Made by a program: the position numbers and the translations under genes. A DNA stretch of 64,000 nt, taken from Whitmania pigra. Lineage: Eukaryota; Annelida; Clitellata; Hirudinida; Haemopidae. The notes beneath the pieces were generated by a model. It did no database searches. It saw only the letters and a list, made by a program, of their open reading frames with translations, and was not told where the DNA came from. The DNA is taken from positions 1,497,501 through 1,561,500 of the forward strand of contig JAJTWR010000231.1 in the NCBI GenBank assembly GCA_021613335.1, in the 5' to 3' direction. The number at the start of each line of letters is the position of its first letter. Positions within the stretch are counted from its first letter, which is position 1. Of the stretch, positions 1 through 27,112 are shown piece by piece.

Positions 1-129
1 ATTGAAGCTGCAGATAAAGGAGCTTTATCAATACTTACTGAATATACAGAAACTATTTAAGTTTGCCTTCTTGAAGGCCATAATTTGTTCTTTTTTTTCT
101 TTTGTTAACCATGCTTTTCTCCCCATCAT
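1..129 (-). mobile_element. Tc1/mariner-like transposase N-terminal fragment (relic)
   Basis: Read on the minus strand from the ATG pair at 124-129, the sequence opens with MMGRKAWLTKEKKEQIMAF, which resembles the first helix of the helix-turn-helix domain of Tc1-type transposases (MGRK..LT.EEK.QI). A TGA stops the frame after about 33 codons, and the rest runs off the window edge in another frame, so this is a broken copy. The plus strand is also open for 19 codons here and ends at a TAA at 58-60; I take that as a shadow, but the last exon of an upstream gene cannot be excluded. Confidence 0.4.
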
Positions 130-1506
130 GATGTCAAGGTAGAAGACAGTTTAGCATTTCATAAGCTTTTGTAAATCTTTTTTAATAAAAAATAATAAAA
201 CCTTTCCAATAAAACCTTTAATATCAATATTATAAAATTATTTTTAGAACACTAATCGTTTATTTGTATAATTTACAAAAACCAATGTGAGTAATTTTCA
301 GCAAGATATGTTAATTTGTATAAAAGTTTTACCCACAAAAATGGGTATGTTGTAATGCGCAGTATGGTTCTCCCTATTGCTGTCATTATCGCATTGGAAA
401 GCCTGGTCATGTAGTAGTTGTTTCGGTTTATAATTAGATTATAAAATTATTTATGTTGGTTTATTCCATCAATGTGGCTTGATGGTAAACGATGATGGTG
501 CGCCCCAGAGTAAGGTGATTATATGTAGAAGCGCTACACAAATGGGACATAGATAAAAATGTGCCTTCACATCCTATATGGATTCAAATTCAAAATATTT
601 TCAAAAAATTGGATAAATACAAATGAAGCAATTGCAAAAGTCACTTTCATCGAGACCTATTTATCATACTGTCCAAAATGTTTATAAAGAAATTTTGCTT
701 TAACTTTTATTTTAGTGTATATTGTTATCGAATGTTATTTTTGCTTTAGCTATGTAGCGACTATAATAAATTATTAATAATTACAGAGTCAAATGTCAAA
801 TGGAGTAACGAAAAGACAACGACAACAACGAAGGATGCACATATTCTCAAGTAGCTTTCATTAACCAGACCCATTTAGCTCGGTTATGATTAGCAAACCA
901 TTTCTTCTGAGCAGCTTATTTAACTGCCATTCGTGCCTTTTCAATGGCTTCAGAGATGTCCGGTGGACCTAATACATATATTCATACATATTGTATATGT
1001 TATTGAACTTTTTTAAAAGCGAAATGATTTTTTCATATTAATTGAATCTCTTGTATTCAGTGGTTAAAGTTAAAAAATAATCAAAGCGGAACTTTAACGT
1101 GAGAAGATTTGGGAAAGTTCTTAGAACTTTTTCTTAGCATATAAAGTCAAACTCAAAATCTGCCAGAGCTTGTTTTTACTTCGCGATGTCAAATGTCGTA
1201 TACAAGTTTGCCAAACAGTGCGTTTTATTCAAATTCGCGAACTACGAACAAACCTTCAGGTTTTACTATTGGGTTCTTCAGAAAATTGTCAAATTTTCTA
1301 ATAGCATTCGTAACTTTTCTTTTTACAATTTAGTTTAATAGAATTGGAAATTTTATCTTTTGACACTGTTGTATTTGCGCGTACATTTTGTCGGATTATT
1401 TAAGTCTCTGAACTTTGGCCAGTTTCAGTTTTCTGTGACTTTTGTTCCGAGTTCGAGTGGAGTTTTAACGTTTCAAGTTGAGTTTCAAGTGCGTTTCATT
1501 TGCGTT
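130..1506. other. Intergenic, no gene seen
   Basis: AT-rich DNA without a convincing reading frame, RNA gene or transposon end on either strand. Only short frames broken by stops are present. Confidence 0.5.
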
Positions 1507-1888
1507 CTATTAAATGTTACTCTTTATATGTCCTATTAAATGTTACTCTTTGTATGTCCTATTAAATGTTACTCTTTGTATGTCCTATTAAATGTTACTC
1601 TGTGTATGTTCTATTAAATGTTACTCTTTGTATGTCCTATTAAATTTTACTCTTTGTATGTCCTATTAAATGTTACTCTTTGTATGTCCTATTAAATGTT
1701 ACTCTTTGTATGTCCTATTAAATGTTACTCTTTGTATGTCCTATTAAATGTTACTCTTTGTATGTTCTATTAAATGTTACTCATTGTATGTCCTATTAAA
1801 TGTTACTCTTTGTATGTTCTATTAAATGTTACTCATTGTATGTCCTATTAAATGTTACTCTTTGTATGTCCTATTAAATGTTACTCTG
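1507..1888. repeat. 26-bp minisatellite, about 15 copies
   Basis: Head-to-tail copies of the unit ATGTTACTCTTTGTATGTCC followed by TATTAA (26 bp). Copies differ by single bases: TATATG for TGTATG in the first, TTCT for TCCT in a few, CTCATTG for CTCTTTG in two. Variant units recur next to each other, which suggests spread of the array by unequal exchange or slippage. Confidence 0.9.
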
Positions 1889-3896
1889 TTTGGTTGCGAG
1901 TTGTCCTTCAAATTCATCATACAAATTACAACAGACACATTTTGGAACTTCACGAATTTGTATCAATCTTACTCTTCTTGATTGCTTATCCTCAGCAAGC
2001 ACCAGGTAGTGACCAGCAATGGCCACTTTATAAGTCAGTAAAGATTTTTTTAATCGAATTTTCAATACATTTGAACGTTTTCTGATTTGAACATGATTTG
2101 TCATGCACTCTTATAATAAGACTCTTGCTATAGTAATACATTACTCACCGACGTTTTGGAAGATGTTTATAAAATAATTCAACTCTTATTCAAATTACTT
2201 CCTAAAATGTAAAAAACATGTAAAATCGATTTTTAAAAATTAATTGAAATACTTAGGATATGCGTTTGTTCAAATTCTGTTATCAGCGGAAGATTGGTGG
2301 TTGATGGGTGGAAGTTATTTCGATAGCAAAATAAATAATTATGAATTTCTTATTTTACACGCATTCATTCACCTACTGGATTTCATTAACAGAAATTGTC
2401 ATAAAATTAAAACAGACTTAGTCACTTCATTGAAGATATCGCATCAATTCTCTGTATTCGTAACAATCACTTTGCTGGTAATAATTTCAAACGGATAAAT
2501 GTTGCCAACTTCAATAACCATTTTGCGTTATTACATTTTATTTCGAGCCACAATAACTTCAAAAGTGTTTAAAAAATTTAAATTTTTGAAGATGCTTTTA
2601 AGGAGGAAATATTTGTGTCTTGAAAAGCTTGAAATAATTTCGCGATTATATTAGGAAGCTCAATTCGCTGTTGCTAGAAAAATCCAGAAACACTGTGCGT
2701 GATATTTTATTTCATAAATGAAACAAAGTTTAACAAATTGAATTTGTCTCAATGTCATTGTAATCAAACATTTCGTTTCTGTTATAGATAGCATACGAAT
2801 GGACTTTTGCGTACATTTAACTGTGCCTGAAATAAAAAATTAATAACTTGATTTTAATTCTACTATTTGGTTGTTGTATCGTTTACGTCGAATTGCTCAC
2901 CTGTGACCACTTCTTCTATGGTGTTTTGGACACATTAGCTGGACCTGTCGTCGCCATGTGTTAAAAATTGATTATATTTCTTACAGACAATCAATCTTTC
3001 CTATAATGTATTCTAAGTATAAATAAATTCAATTGTAAGTTCATTTTCTTACAATCCGATCAACAATGTCCAGACCACCTTGGGCAGCATTCCTAAACTA
3101 ACAGAGGGAGTTTGAAAAGCTTTTTAATATTTCATTACGCGCCATCTCTCGAGAGCCAAGGAAATTTTCTAAGAGTGCTTGAATGAACGTAGAAGGTATA
3201 AATACTCGTGTTGGAGTCCCAATCGATAACATGTCTCTGACTTGAAGACGGCGTTTGAATGCAATTTAACGAGTCAATACGTTCTGGATTGAAATAAATC
3301 ACTGCTCAGCTCCTCACATCCCTTTAACACCTTTAACACCTTTTAATACCTTTAATACCGTTTACAAATTGAAGATTTCGAGGAAACCTCAAAGCATTCA
3401 CGTGAGTTTAAAGTGAATTTCAATTTCTAATTCAATAAAACAATAGGTTCACGGATGACCTCTGTCAGTCTTTATTAATAAAAGCGTTCATCCAACTTGT
3501 GTTATTGCGAATAATCGTCGTGCTTTCATTCATGTTTTTACTTTCAATTATCACTTCTCAATAATCATTACGTTCAACTACAATGTATAAATAAAAATTA
3601 TAATTAAAATTAATAAAATATATTAAATAACGAGACTAAATTTGAAACCGTTAAATATTTAACTGCTGCAATTTTTAAATGTAAATGTAATATTTAGATT
3701 TAATAAAGAAATTTAATCAATTTAATCACTTGGTATGTTCTGCGTTTTAAAAGGAATTTTCTTAAAATAAATTCAGACAACCGCTGAACGAATAACCAGC
3801 CGAGAATTTTATTATAATTGAAATAATTTACAATTTATCAACAAATTATAAATTGTTGGCTAAGATACAACAATGTGATCCGTAGTGCAATGCCGT

Positions 3897-3897
<1 letters not shown>
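1889..3897. other. Intergenic, no gene supported
   Basis: Several short open frames (up to 84 codons) lie here, but none shows a known domain or a splice-compatible partner. A TATAAATA motif at 3197-3204 follows a short GC-richer patch and could be a core promoter, but no coding exon downstream supports one. Confidence 0.4.
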
Positions 3898-3944
<47 letters not shown>

Positions 3945-3959
3945 TAATAATAATAATAA

Positions 3960-4011
<52 letters not shown>

Positions 4012-4032
4012 TAATAATAAATAATAATAATA

Positions 4033-4081
<49 letters not shown>

Positions 4082-4089
4082 TAATAATA

Positions 4090-4129
<40 letters not shown>

Positions 4130-4143
4130 TAATAATAATAATT
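3898..4143. repeat. (AAT)n microsatellite, about 245 bp
   Basis: Nearly pure AAT repeat with a few single-base slips that shift the phase (AAATAAT, ATATAAT). Long Tyr/Leu/Ile runs in translations of this stretch come from the repeat and are not genes. Confidence 0.95.
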
Positions 4144-4935
4144 AATATTAAAACGTAACATTTTTATAAATTTTAATATAGAACCATCATCTAACTTTTA
4201 ACAATTGTTAATATATGGTTGCCATTGGAGGAGATTGCTTGAGACAAGTTGTGTCGTGGAGAAGATATTGGTGTTGATGTTGGTGTTGGATGCTTTTAAG
4301 TGCAAAATGAACGCTTGAGTTGAAGAAAATGGGTTGCGAAGTAAATTCTTTATTGTAAAAAATCTAAAATAAAAACAAATCAAAGAATTAATTGATGCGA
4401 CAGGTGAAAAACGTTTAAGATTGAAGAAGATGCATGTGAAATCTAATTACTTTCTGTTTTTGTGGAACAAGAAGTTCAAAAGAATTTCATTAGCACAAGC
4501 TGCTTCCCGTTCTCCAGAGGTTTGGATGCCGAGTGGAACATGTTTTGAGTTTAGATACTGGCGATATAACCTAATAATGTAATAATAACCTAATAAAATA
4601 AAATTAATTTCTAAGCAAATAAAAAAAGAGTTTGAAGGGAAGTTGTTGTTGGTTTGGAATTATTTGGAAATCTCTGGAAAACAAATAAATTGTTCAATTT
4701 AAGAAATATTCTCCTAAAATACTTATTGGTCATTAATTGTACATATTATTATGTTCAGAATTATATTAATAATAAGCATCATAATCAACATTAAATTATA
4801 TGATGATGTCAGAATGTTGGTGCTGAAAATGTGATCAGTTTCGGTAAGCTGATATTGGTTAATGATAAAAAATAACAATATTGATTTGAATTGCAATTAG
4901 AATTTTTACCTGTACAATTTATTATACAATTTATT
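4144..4935. other. Intergenic, no gene seen
   Basis: AT-rich sequence with no domain-bearing frame. The 61-codon minus-strand frame at 4198-4383 shows no recognisable family. Confidence 0.45.
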
Positions 4936-5488
4936 ATGCAGTGAAAACCAATTGGCTCGAATTCAGTTAACTCGCCAACCGTATTGATGATGATTATCTA
5001 TGATCCGACGTTTTTGAAGTGGAACCGCCAAATTCATTATTTATCATTGCATTTTTTATGCTATTTTTTATGTTATTTGTCTTTGCATTTACTCATCGGT
5101 TATGTCGATTTTTTTTTTGTCGCCGAACCCAATTCACTCGCTCTTGTTTATCTTGTCCGAGGAATAATATTATTGTACAGTTTTGTTTCTAAAAATGTCT
5201 GCAGGTGTTAAGAGAAAACTAGGCAATCTTTATATTAATATATATCAGTCAACAGTATGAAATCATACTACATAATTCATATCAATTGCTGTTGTGAAAA
5301 ATGTGAAAAATTAATTCATACATAATAATTAATTATACGTTCTCATATATTAATGCACATTATGTACCTAAAGAAATTTAAAGCACATGTTAATACACAG
5401 CCGCTATTAGGATTTTCGGTTATTTCGTTCATCGGTTATCTCGTTATGCTGTTGGCAAACTAGGCCAACTTCATAATCATGTTCCACT
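4936..5488. mobile_element. pogo/Tigger-like nonautonomous element, copy A
   Basis: The left end reads CAGTGAAAACC and, about 30 bp in, GTTAACTCGCCAACC. The right end, read on the minus strand, starts CAGTGGAACATG, with GCCAAC further in. Inverted CAGTG-GAACC ends followed by TTAACTCG-like bases are typical of pogo/Tigger elements, which insert at TA; a TA follows the right end, but the left flank does not match it. The inner sequence at 4960-5210 is clearly related to a second copy at 38706-38925, showing that this is an interspersed family. No transposase frame is present. Confidence 0.5.
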
Positions 5489-6640
5489 GTATTTATCATT
5501 GAAATATTAATCATTTCACTTGTAACAGTAAATATTTTTATTAGATAATTCCTTGACGTAGAGAATAGATCAAGCCAATGAATACGGCCTTTCACAATAA
5601 TTTATTGTAATACAATTTTTGCTATTATTATTACTATAAATTTATTATTTTAGTTTTTAATTAATTTAACATATCAATAATTGTGCAATTAATAAAACCT
5701 GTTACATCGTAAAATTGCTCTCAAGACCAGCAAACGGGATCCAATCTTGGTTGCCATAGAAACGCATCCCATTGAAGCGAAACAGCTGAAATATTGATTT
5801 GATTTCTAAGATCCTCCAAGAATCACCTTCCCCTTTAGCATAAAATAATTAATAATATTAAAAATTAATAACATTGTTATCAATATTATTGCTGTTCTAT
5901 ACAATGTCATTACATATTTACAATAATTTTAATGATAACGTTAAGGTTCACATTTATGGATATCTTGGAAATAATGCGAGCGAGTATTTTATATTAGTTG
6001 GTATTAATAAACCGCTCGTTAACTGATTATTTACTCAAATATACTGAACAAACCTGTTTAAAAGTGAATTCTGCGCCGTCACAACCACACTTTGCACTGG
6101 CTTTTTGCATGGAGGTTTTTATTAATTGCTTTTTAAGCTCATCCTTTCATTTTCGGATTCCACGATTTTAAAAACCATTCTTCTGCGATTTGTATCCACA
6201 TAATGCTTTCTTATTCGCTAAAAAATAAAAAATAAAAAGAAATCTTTTATTGGTCATCTCACTGGTTTATCAATCTTATAATTTTAATATACTAGTAATA
6301 TTACTATAATTTATAAACACGATTTTAATATTATCCAAATAATATTTTAATTATTATTTATTCGTGAATGTAAAAATATGCAGTAAGCTTATCTATCTAT
6401 TTGTTGATATATTATTTCTTTGAATAAAGCTTAGATGATTTGTAAATAAGCTCTTTCGTATTAAGAAAATGCTATTAAATATTTAATTATCATTTCAATT
6501 TATGAAACATGTGTGCCGTTTAAAAAATGAAATAATAAATAACTTTGAAAAAAAAAAACTAACTGCACGGTCAGATATTAAAAATTACAAATATTGTTTA
6601 TATTATGGAATAATATAAGGAATGTTTTACAAATTATTTG
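5489..6640. other. Intergenic upstream of the GPCR gene
   Basis: No coding frame or RNA gene recognised. The receptor promoter may lie in this stretch or before 7310, but I see no convincing TATA or initiator signal. Confidence 0.4.
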
Positions 6641-7110
<470 letters not shown>

Positions 7111-7190
7111 CCTAATTGGAGTATCAGTGAAACCATGAAAATGCAATTCAAAAGTTTATAGCATCAAGTGTGTTCAACAGGTACAACGGA

Positions 7191-7268
7191 ATGTTTGCAA
7201 CGACAACTAATGCAATGGAATGTTTGCAACACAGTGACAACAACAACAACAACAACGACAACAACTGA
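7191..7268 (+). promoter_or_regulatory. Possible upstream ORF in the receptor leader
   Basis: A 25-codon frame starts at ATG 7191 and stops at TGA 7266-7268, 42 bp before the receptor ATG at 7310. It ends in an Asn-rich run made by an AAC repeat. The leader also holds three copies of a GGAATGTTTGC motif (near 7188, 7217 and 7275). If these bases are in the mature leader, the small frame could limit translation of the receptor. The transcription start is not known. Confidence 0.3.
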
Positions 7269-7309
7269 CACAACGGAATGTTTGCGTAACAACAGCAAGA
7301 ATTAAAACA

Positions 7310-23684
<16,375 letters not shown>

Positions 23685-24027
23685 GATGTTTGTTTCGTTT
23701 TCACAAAAAGAGTTTCCCATGCTGTTGTTTAACTGTCGTTTAACCTTTGTTTCTATCTGTTTGCATTGTATACTTTGTTCTTTGATGATGATTTGTATTC
23801 TGTGATGTGGCTTCAAAATATTAGCATCATAACGTTATTATGCCTGCATGTCTATTACAAGCTGCTCTCCATAAAGTTTTGTTTATGTTATATCATTCAA
23901 AAATTATCATTCAAGAAATATAATCCAGGATATGACATTTTTGTAAATTGAGTTTCCCAAAAGCCACAGCTGTAAAATTTTTCCTCAAAGCCACAATCTG
24001 AATTTCATTTTGAAACCAGTATTATGA

Positions 24028-24033
24028 AATAAA
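24028..24033 (+). terminator. Possible polyadenylation signal of the receptor gene
   Basis: AATAAA about 345 bp after the receptor stop codon, followed by AT-rich DNA. It is the first exact hexamer I see downstream, but a T/GT-rich downstream element is not clear. Confidence 0.35.
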
Positions 24034-25340
24034 AATGAACGGTCATTCAGCTCAAAATTCTTTTGACACTAAAATTATTTTGTTTCAACTATTTGCAATT
24101 TTATTAAAAATTTTAATTCATATTTATATCAGGAAAGTTTAATGCGGTATGACTGTACTAATTAAGCACAGTATTAGTTAAACAACAAATCGTTAAGCTC
24201 GAACATAATGACAAAAGGATTGAGGTACAATTCGGTTCCAGCCTCCAGGCGGAAAAACCGGGTGAGAAAAGTTCAGTAACGGTAAGATTTAATTTATCTT
24301 ACAAATAAATTATAAAATTATTTAAGGCCTGCCATTGGGATAAGACATTCACGTGTTTTATCACAATTTTTTTTTTACGTATCATATTTATATCAACGCT
24401 GTTATGTTTGTCAGTAATGTGGAAATATTATTTCCATCGAGTGTTAATAGAAACATTTTATAATATAAGTAAAAAACAATAATGCTAAAACCATTAAAAA
24501 CCACGGACCATCACGTAAATGAAGTTAATACTGCGTTTTGTCACATTTCTTTTTAATTACTTTTTGAAGTCTATTGAAGTTTATTGACGTGAAGGATTTC
24601 AGAATTTGCCTGTCAACTATTTCCATGCCTAAGTCAGAGCTTTTTCCAGGGTCAGATATCAGCATATTACATTATGACATTGCAATACACATACTTTGTT
24701 AGCAAACAGTACCCACACATTTTTGATCGGACTTAATTCTAGCGAGCGCAGGGCACTTCCAAACTTTGACATTCCTCTCTTGGAGAAATAACCCAAAGGC
24801 AAATTTAGGGGGTTATGGTTCTCCCCGTCATTTGGAAAATATAAGAAAATATAAATAAATCTAATATAAAATAAAAATAAATAGATTAAAATGCATTTTT
24901 ATTTAATTTTTGTAATTATTTCAATAATTTACCACTTTAGACGAAAATGTTAGTAGCTATGCCTCCTAAATCTGCCAACTGGTTCCAGCCAAAGTGTTCT
25001 AGATCCGCCCTTGGAATAACCTTATGACTTTCGAGTGCTTAACCTGTTGAGAAATAACTTTGTCGACTTTGCCACTCGTTATAGAAGATTTCTCGGAGTT
25101 TCAACATATTTTGAGCAATTTTGAAGAATCCAGCAAATGAAATTGAAGCCCAGACAGCGATGAACCTGTCTCCAAATTTTTATTTTAAAAAATAATCATT
25201 TTAATTTTAAAAATTTTCATATAAAAAAATAAATTTGGAGACCCTCTGACTTCATCTCAATAATATTTGACAGCAGTAAACAAATTAATTTTATTATTCG
25301 ATAAAATAACAAAACATCAGTTCACATCTAATTTCTAACA
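24034..25340. other. Intergenic, no gene; possible old element at 24790-25017
   Basis: No coding frame. At 24790 the sequence CCCAAAGGCAAATTTAGGGG, and at 25017 (minus strand) CCAAGGGCGGATCTAG, look like decayed inverted ends of a nonautonomous DNA transposon flanked by AATAA on both sides. Support is weak. Confidence 0.35.
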
Positions 25341-27112
25341 CAGGGGTGGGCAAACGGCACCCCGTCATAACAGCCCGGCGACAAAATAGCCCCGTCAAAA
25401 CAGCTCCGTCAAAATAGCGGTAGAATTGGTTCTTTGTTGATTTGTTACATGTCTACATGACGTGATGATAAGGTAAGGATAATTTATATTAAATACCAAC
25501 TTGAAAAGTCCATGTAAAGTGAGGAAGTAGCCGGAATCCTAATAATATTTTAGACGAAAAATCTTCAAACCACTAATTTCGAATTAAATTTGGAACCAGT
25601 TACGGTTAATGCATTCAATTTACAAATTTTTTAAATACATTGATGGGGCTATTTTGACGGGGCTATTTTGTCCTGGGCTGTTATGACGGGTCACCGTGGG
25701 CAAACTACGGCACGCCAGAGTATATTATGCGCCCGTATGCATGTACATGTTGCGATCCTAAGTCGATGTTAATTTTCTTTGTTTAGAGGTTTCGCTATAT
25801 TTTTGAAATTTTTATTCCAACTATTTGATTCGAATCTAGGGATATTAAATCTTTTTTATGGCTCCAGAACGTTAATCATTAATTGTTAAAATCCCTGTTC
25901 GAAACTGCTTTTCCGCTCAACTGAAAAGGCTTTTGTTTACAATTTACATTTTGAAAGGCTTTATGAAAATTGTAATTTAACAACTAATAGACTTTGATTT
26001 AACCATGCGTGCTGCCAAAAAAGAGATTGAGAACGAAAGTTGTGTTTTTGACGAATGGTATGTCAAATATCGCTTCACGAGCATTGGGAGCAAAGCAGTC
26101 TGCTTGCTGTGACGTGAGTGTATAAGCGTCTTTAAGGAGTACAACTTAAAAAGACACCACCAAACAAAAGAGAGAAAAGGGAAATGTCAGGAGTTGGTTA
26201 ATAATTTAAAGAAGCAGCAAATTGTTTTCACCGAACAGTCTGTAATACAAGATGCTGCAACCGAAGCCAGTTTGTTGCTGTCCCATAAAATTGTAAAACG
26301 GAACAAGCCTTTTTCTGATGAGATGCTGTTGAGAGAACTGGGTTGGTGTGGAACGAGATGGCAAGTATAACAACCGATGAAGCGCGTGCTTTGACTGGAA
26401 AAAGGTAGGTCTGGTGAAGTTGATGAATAACAAAATTAAAGAAGAACATCCTGATCATGCACTTTTACCTCTCCACTGTGCCATCCAAGACTTCAAGAAC
26501 CTGGAACCACTCTTCAATATCCTCAGTTCGTTTGTTCAGGGGCATTTCCACATCTAAAAAACTTTGCTGCCAAGCTTTTGTCACTATTTGGGTCCACATA
26601 CATTTGTGAGCAAGCGTTTTCTTGTATGAAAATAAACTTTGTCTAAGAACAGATCGATGTTGACGGACTGCAATATAATTACAGTCATGCGAATCACAAC
26701 CAGTAAACTTGTACCGTAGTTCAAGAACATTATCCAAAATTGTGAACAGTTACATACTTCTCATTAGTTATAATTATACTCTCCGGTCAGTTTGTATGTA
26801 AATTAAGTTCCTTCGTCTTCATAATAATTATGACAGGTAACAATAAACTTTTATGAAATAATTACTAATAGTAAAATCTTATCACCAAATTAGCAACTGG
26901 TTTAGTTCGTATTTTAAAATGTAATGTGCATGTGCAATAGAATTTGAATGTGAAATAAAATGACAAATACGTGGTTATTATCATTAACTCATATTTTCAT
27001 ACATTGCAAATTATAATTGGATTAGATTAATAGACAAAATATATATGAGGTCCCTGGATAACAATCAAGTTTTCAATGTGGCCCTCCGTAGAAAAACAAT
27101 TGCCCACCCCTG
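25341..27112. mobile_element. Decayed hAT transposon (GTF2IRD2/ZBED5-like) with both ends
   Basis: The ends are CAGGGGTGGGCAAAC (left) and, on the minus strand, CAGGGGTGGGCAATTG (right), flanked by TTCTAACA and CTCTAACA, an 8-bp duplication with one mismatch. Both are standard for hAT elements. Inside on the plus strand are a BED-type start (FDEWYVKYRFTSIGSKAVCL), KEYNLKRHHQTKERKGK, ASLLLSHKIVKRNKPFSDE, LLPLHC and a dimerisation end (FGSTYICEQAFSCMKINF, RSMLTDCNI), split over frames and with the catalytic middle missing. Inactive. A second element sits in the left end. Confidence 0.88.
25355..25696. mobile_element. 342-bp MITE nested in the hAT left end
   Basis: Flanked by an exact 8-bp duplication TGGGCAAA (25347-25354 and 25697-25704), which is part of the host hAT terminus. 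The inverted ends are CGGCACCCCGTCATAACAGC against CGGTGACCCGTCATAACAGC and continue inward as GACAAAATAGCCCCGTCAAA on both sides. The total inverted match is about 55 bp. No coding capacity. The 8-bp duplication points to mobilisation by a hAT transposase, though the CGG ends are not the usual CAG. Confidence 0.88.

Noticed and set aside
1507..1888. CRISPR-like regular repeat array
   Set aside because: Units are directly adjacent with no unique spacers, and this is animal DNA; it is a minisatellite. The same applies to 11228-11425, 16580-16793, 63305-63530 and 63633-64000.
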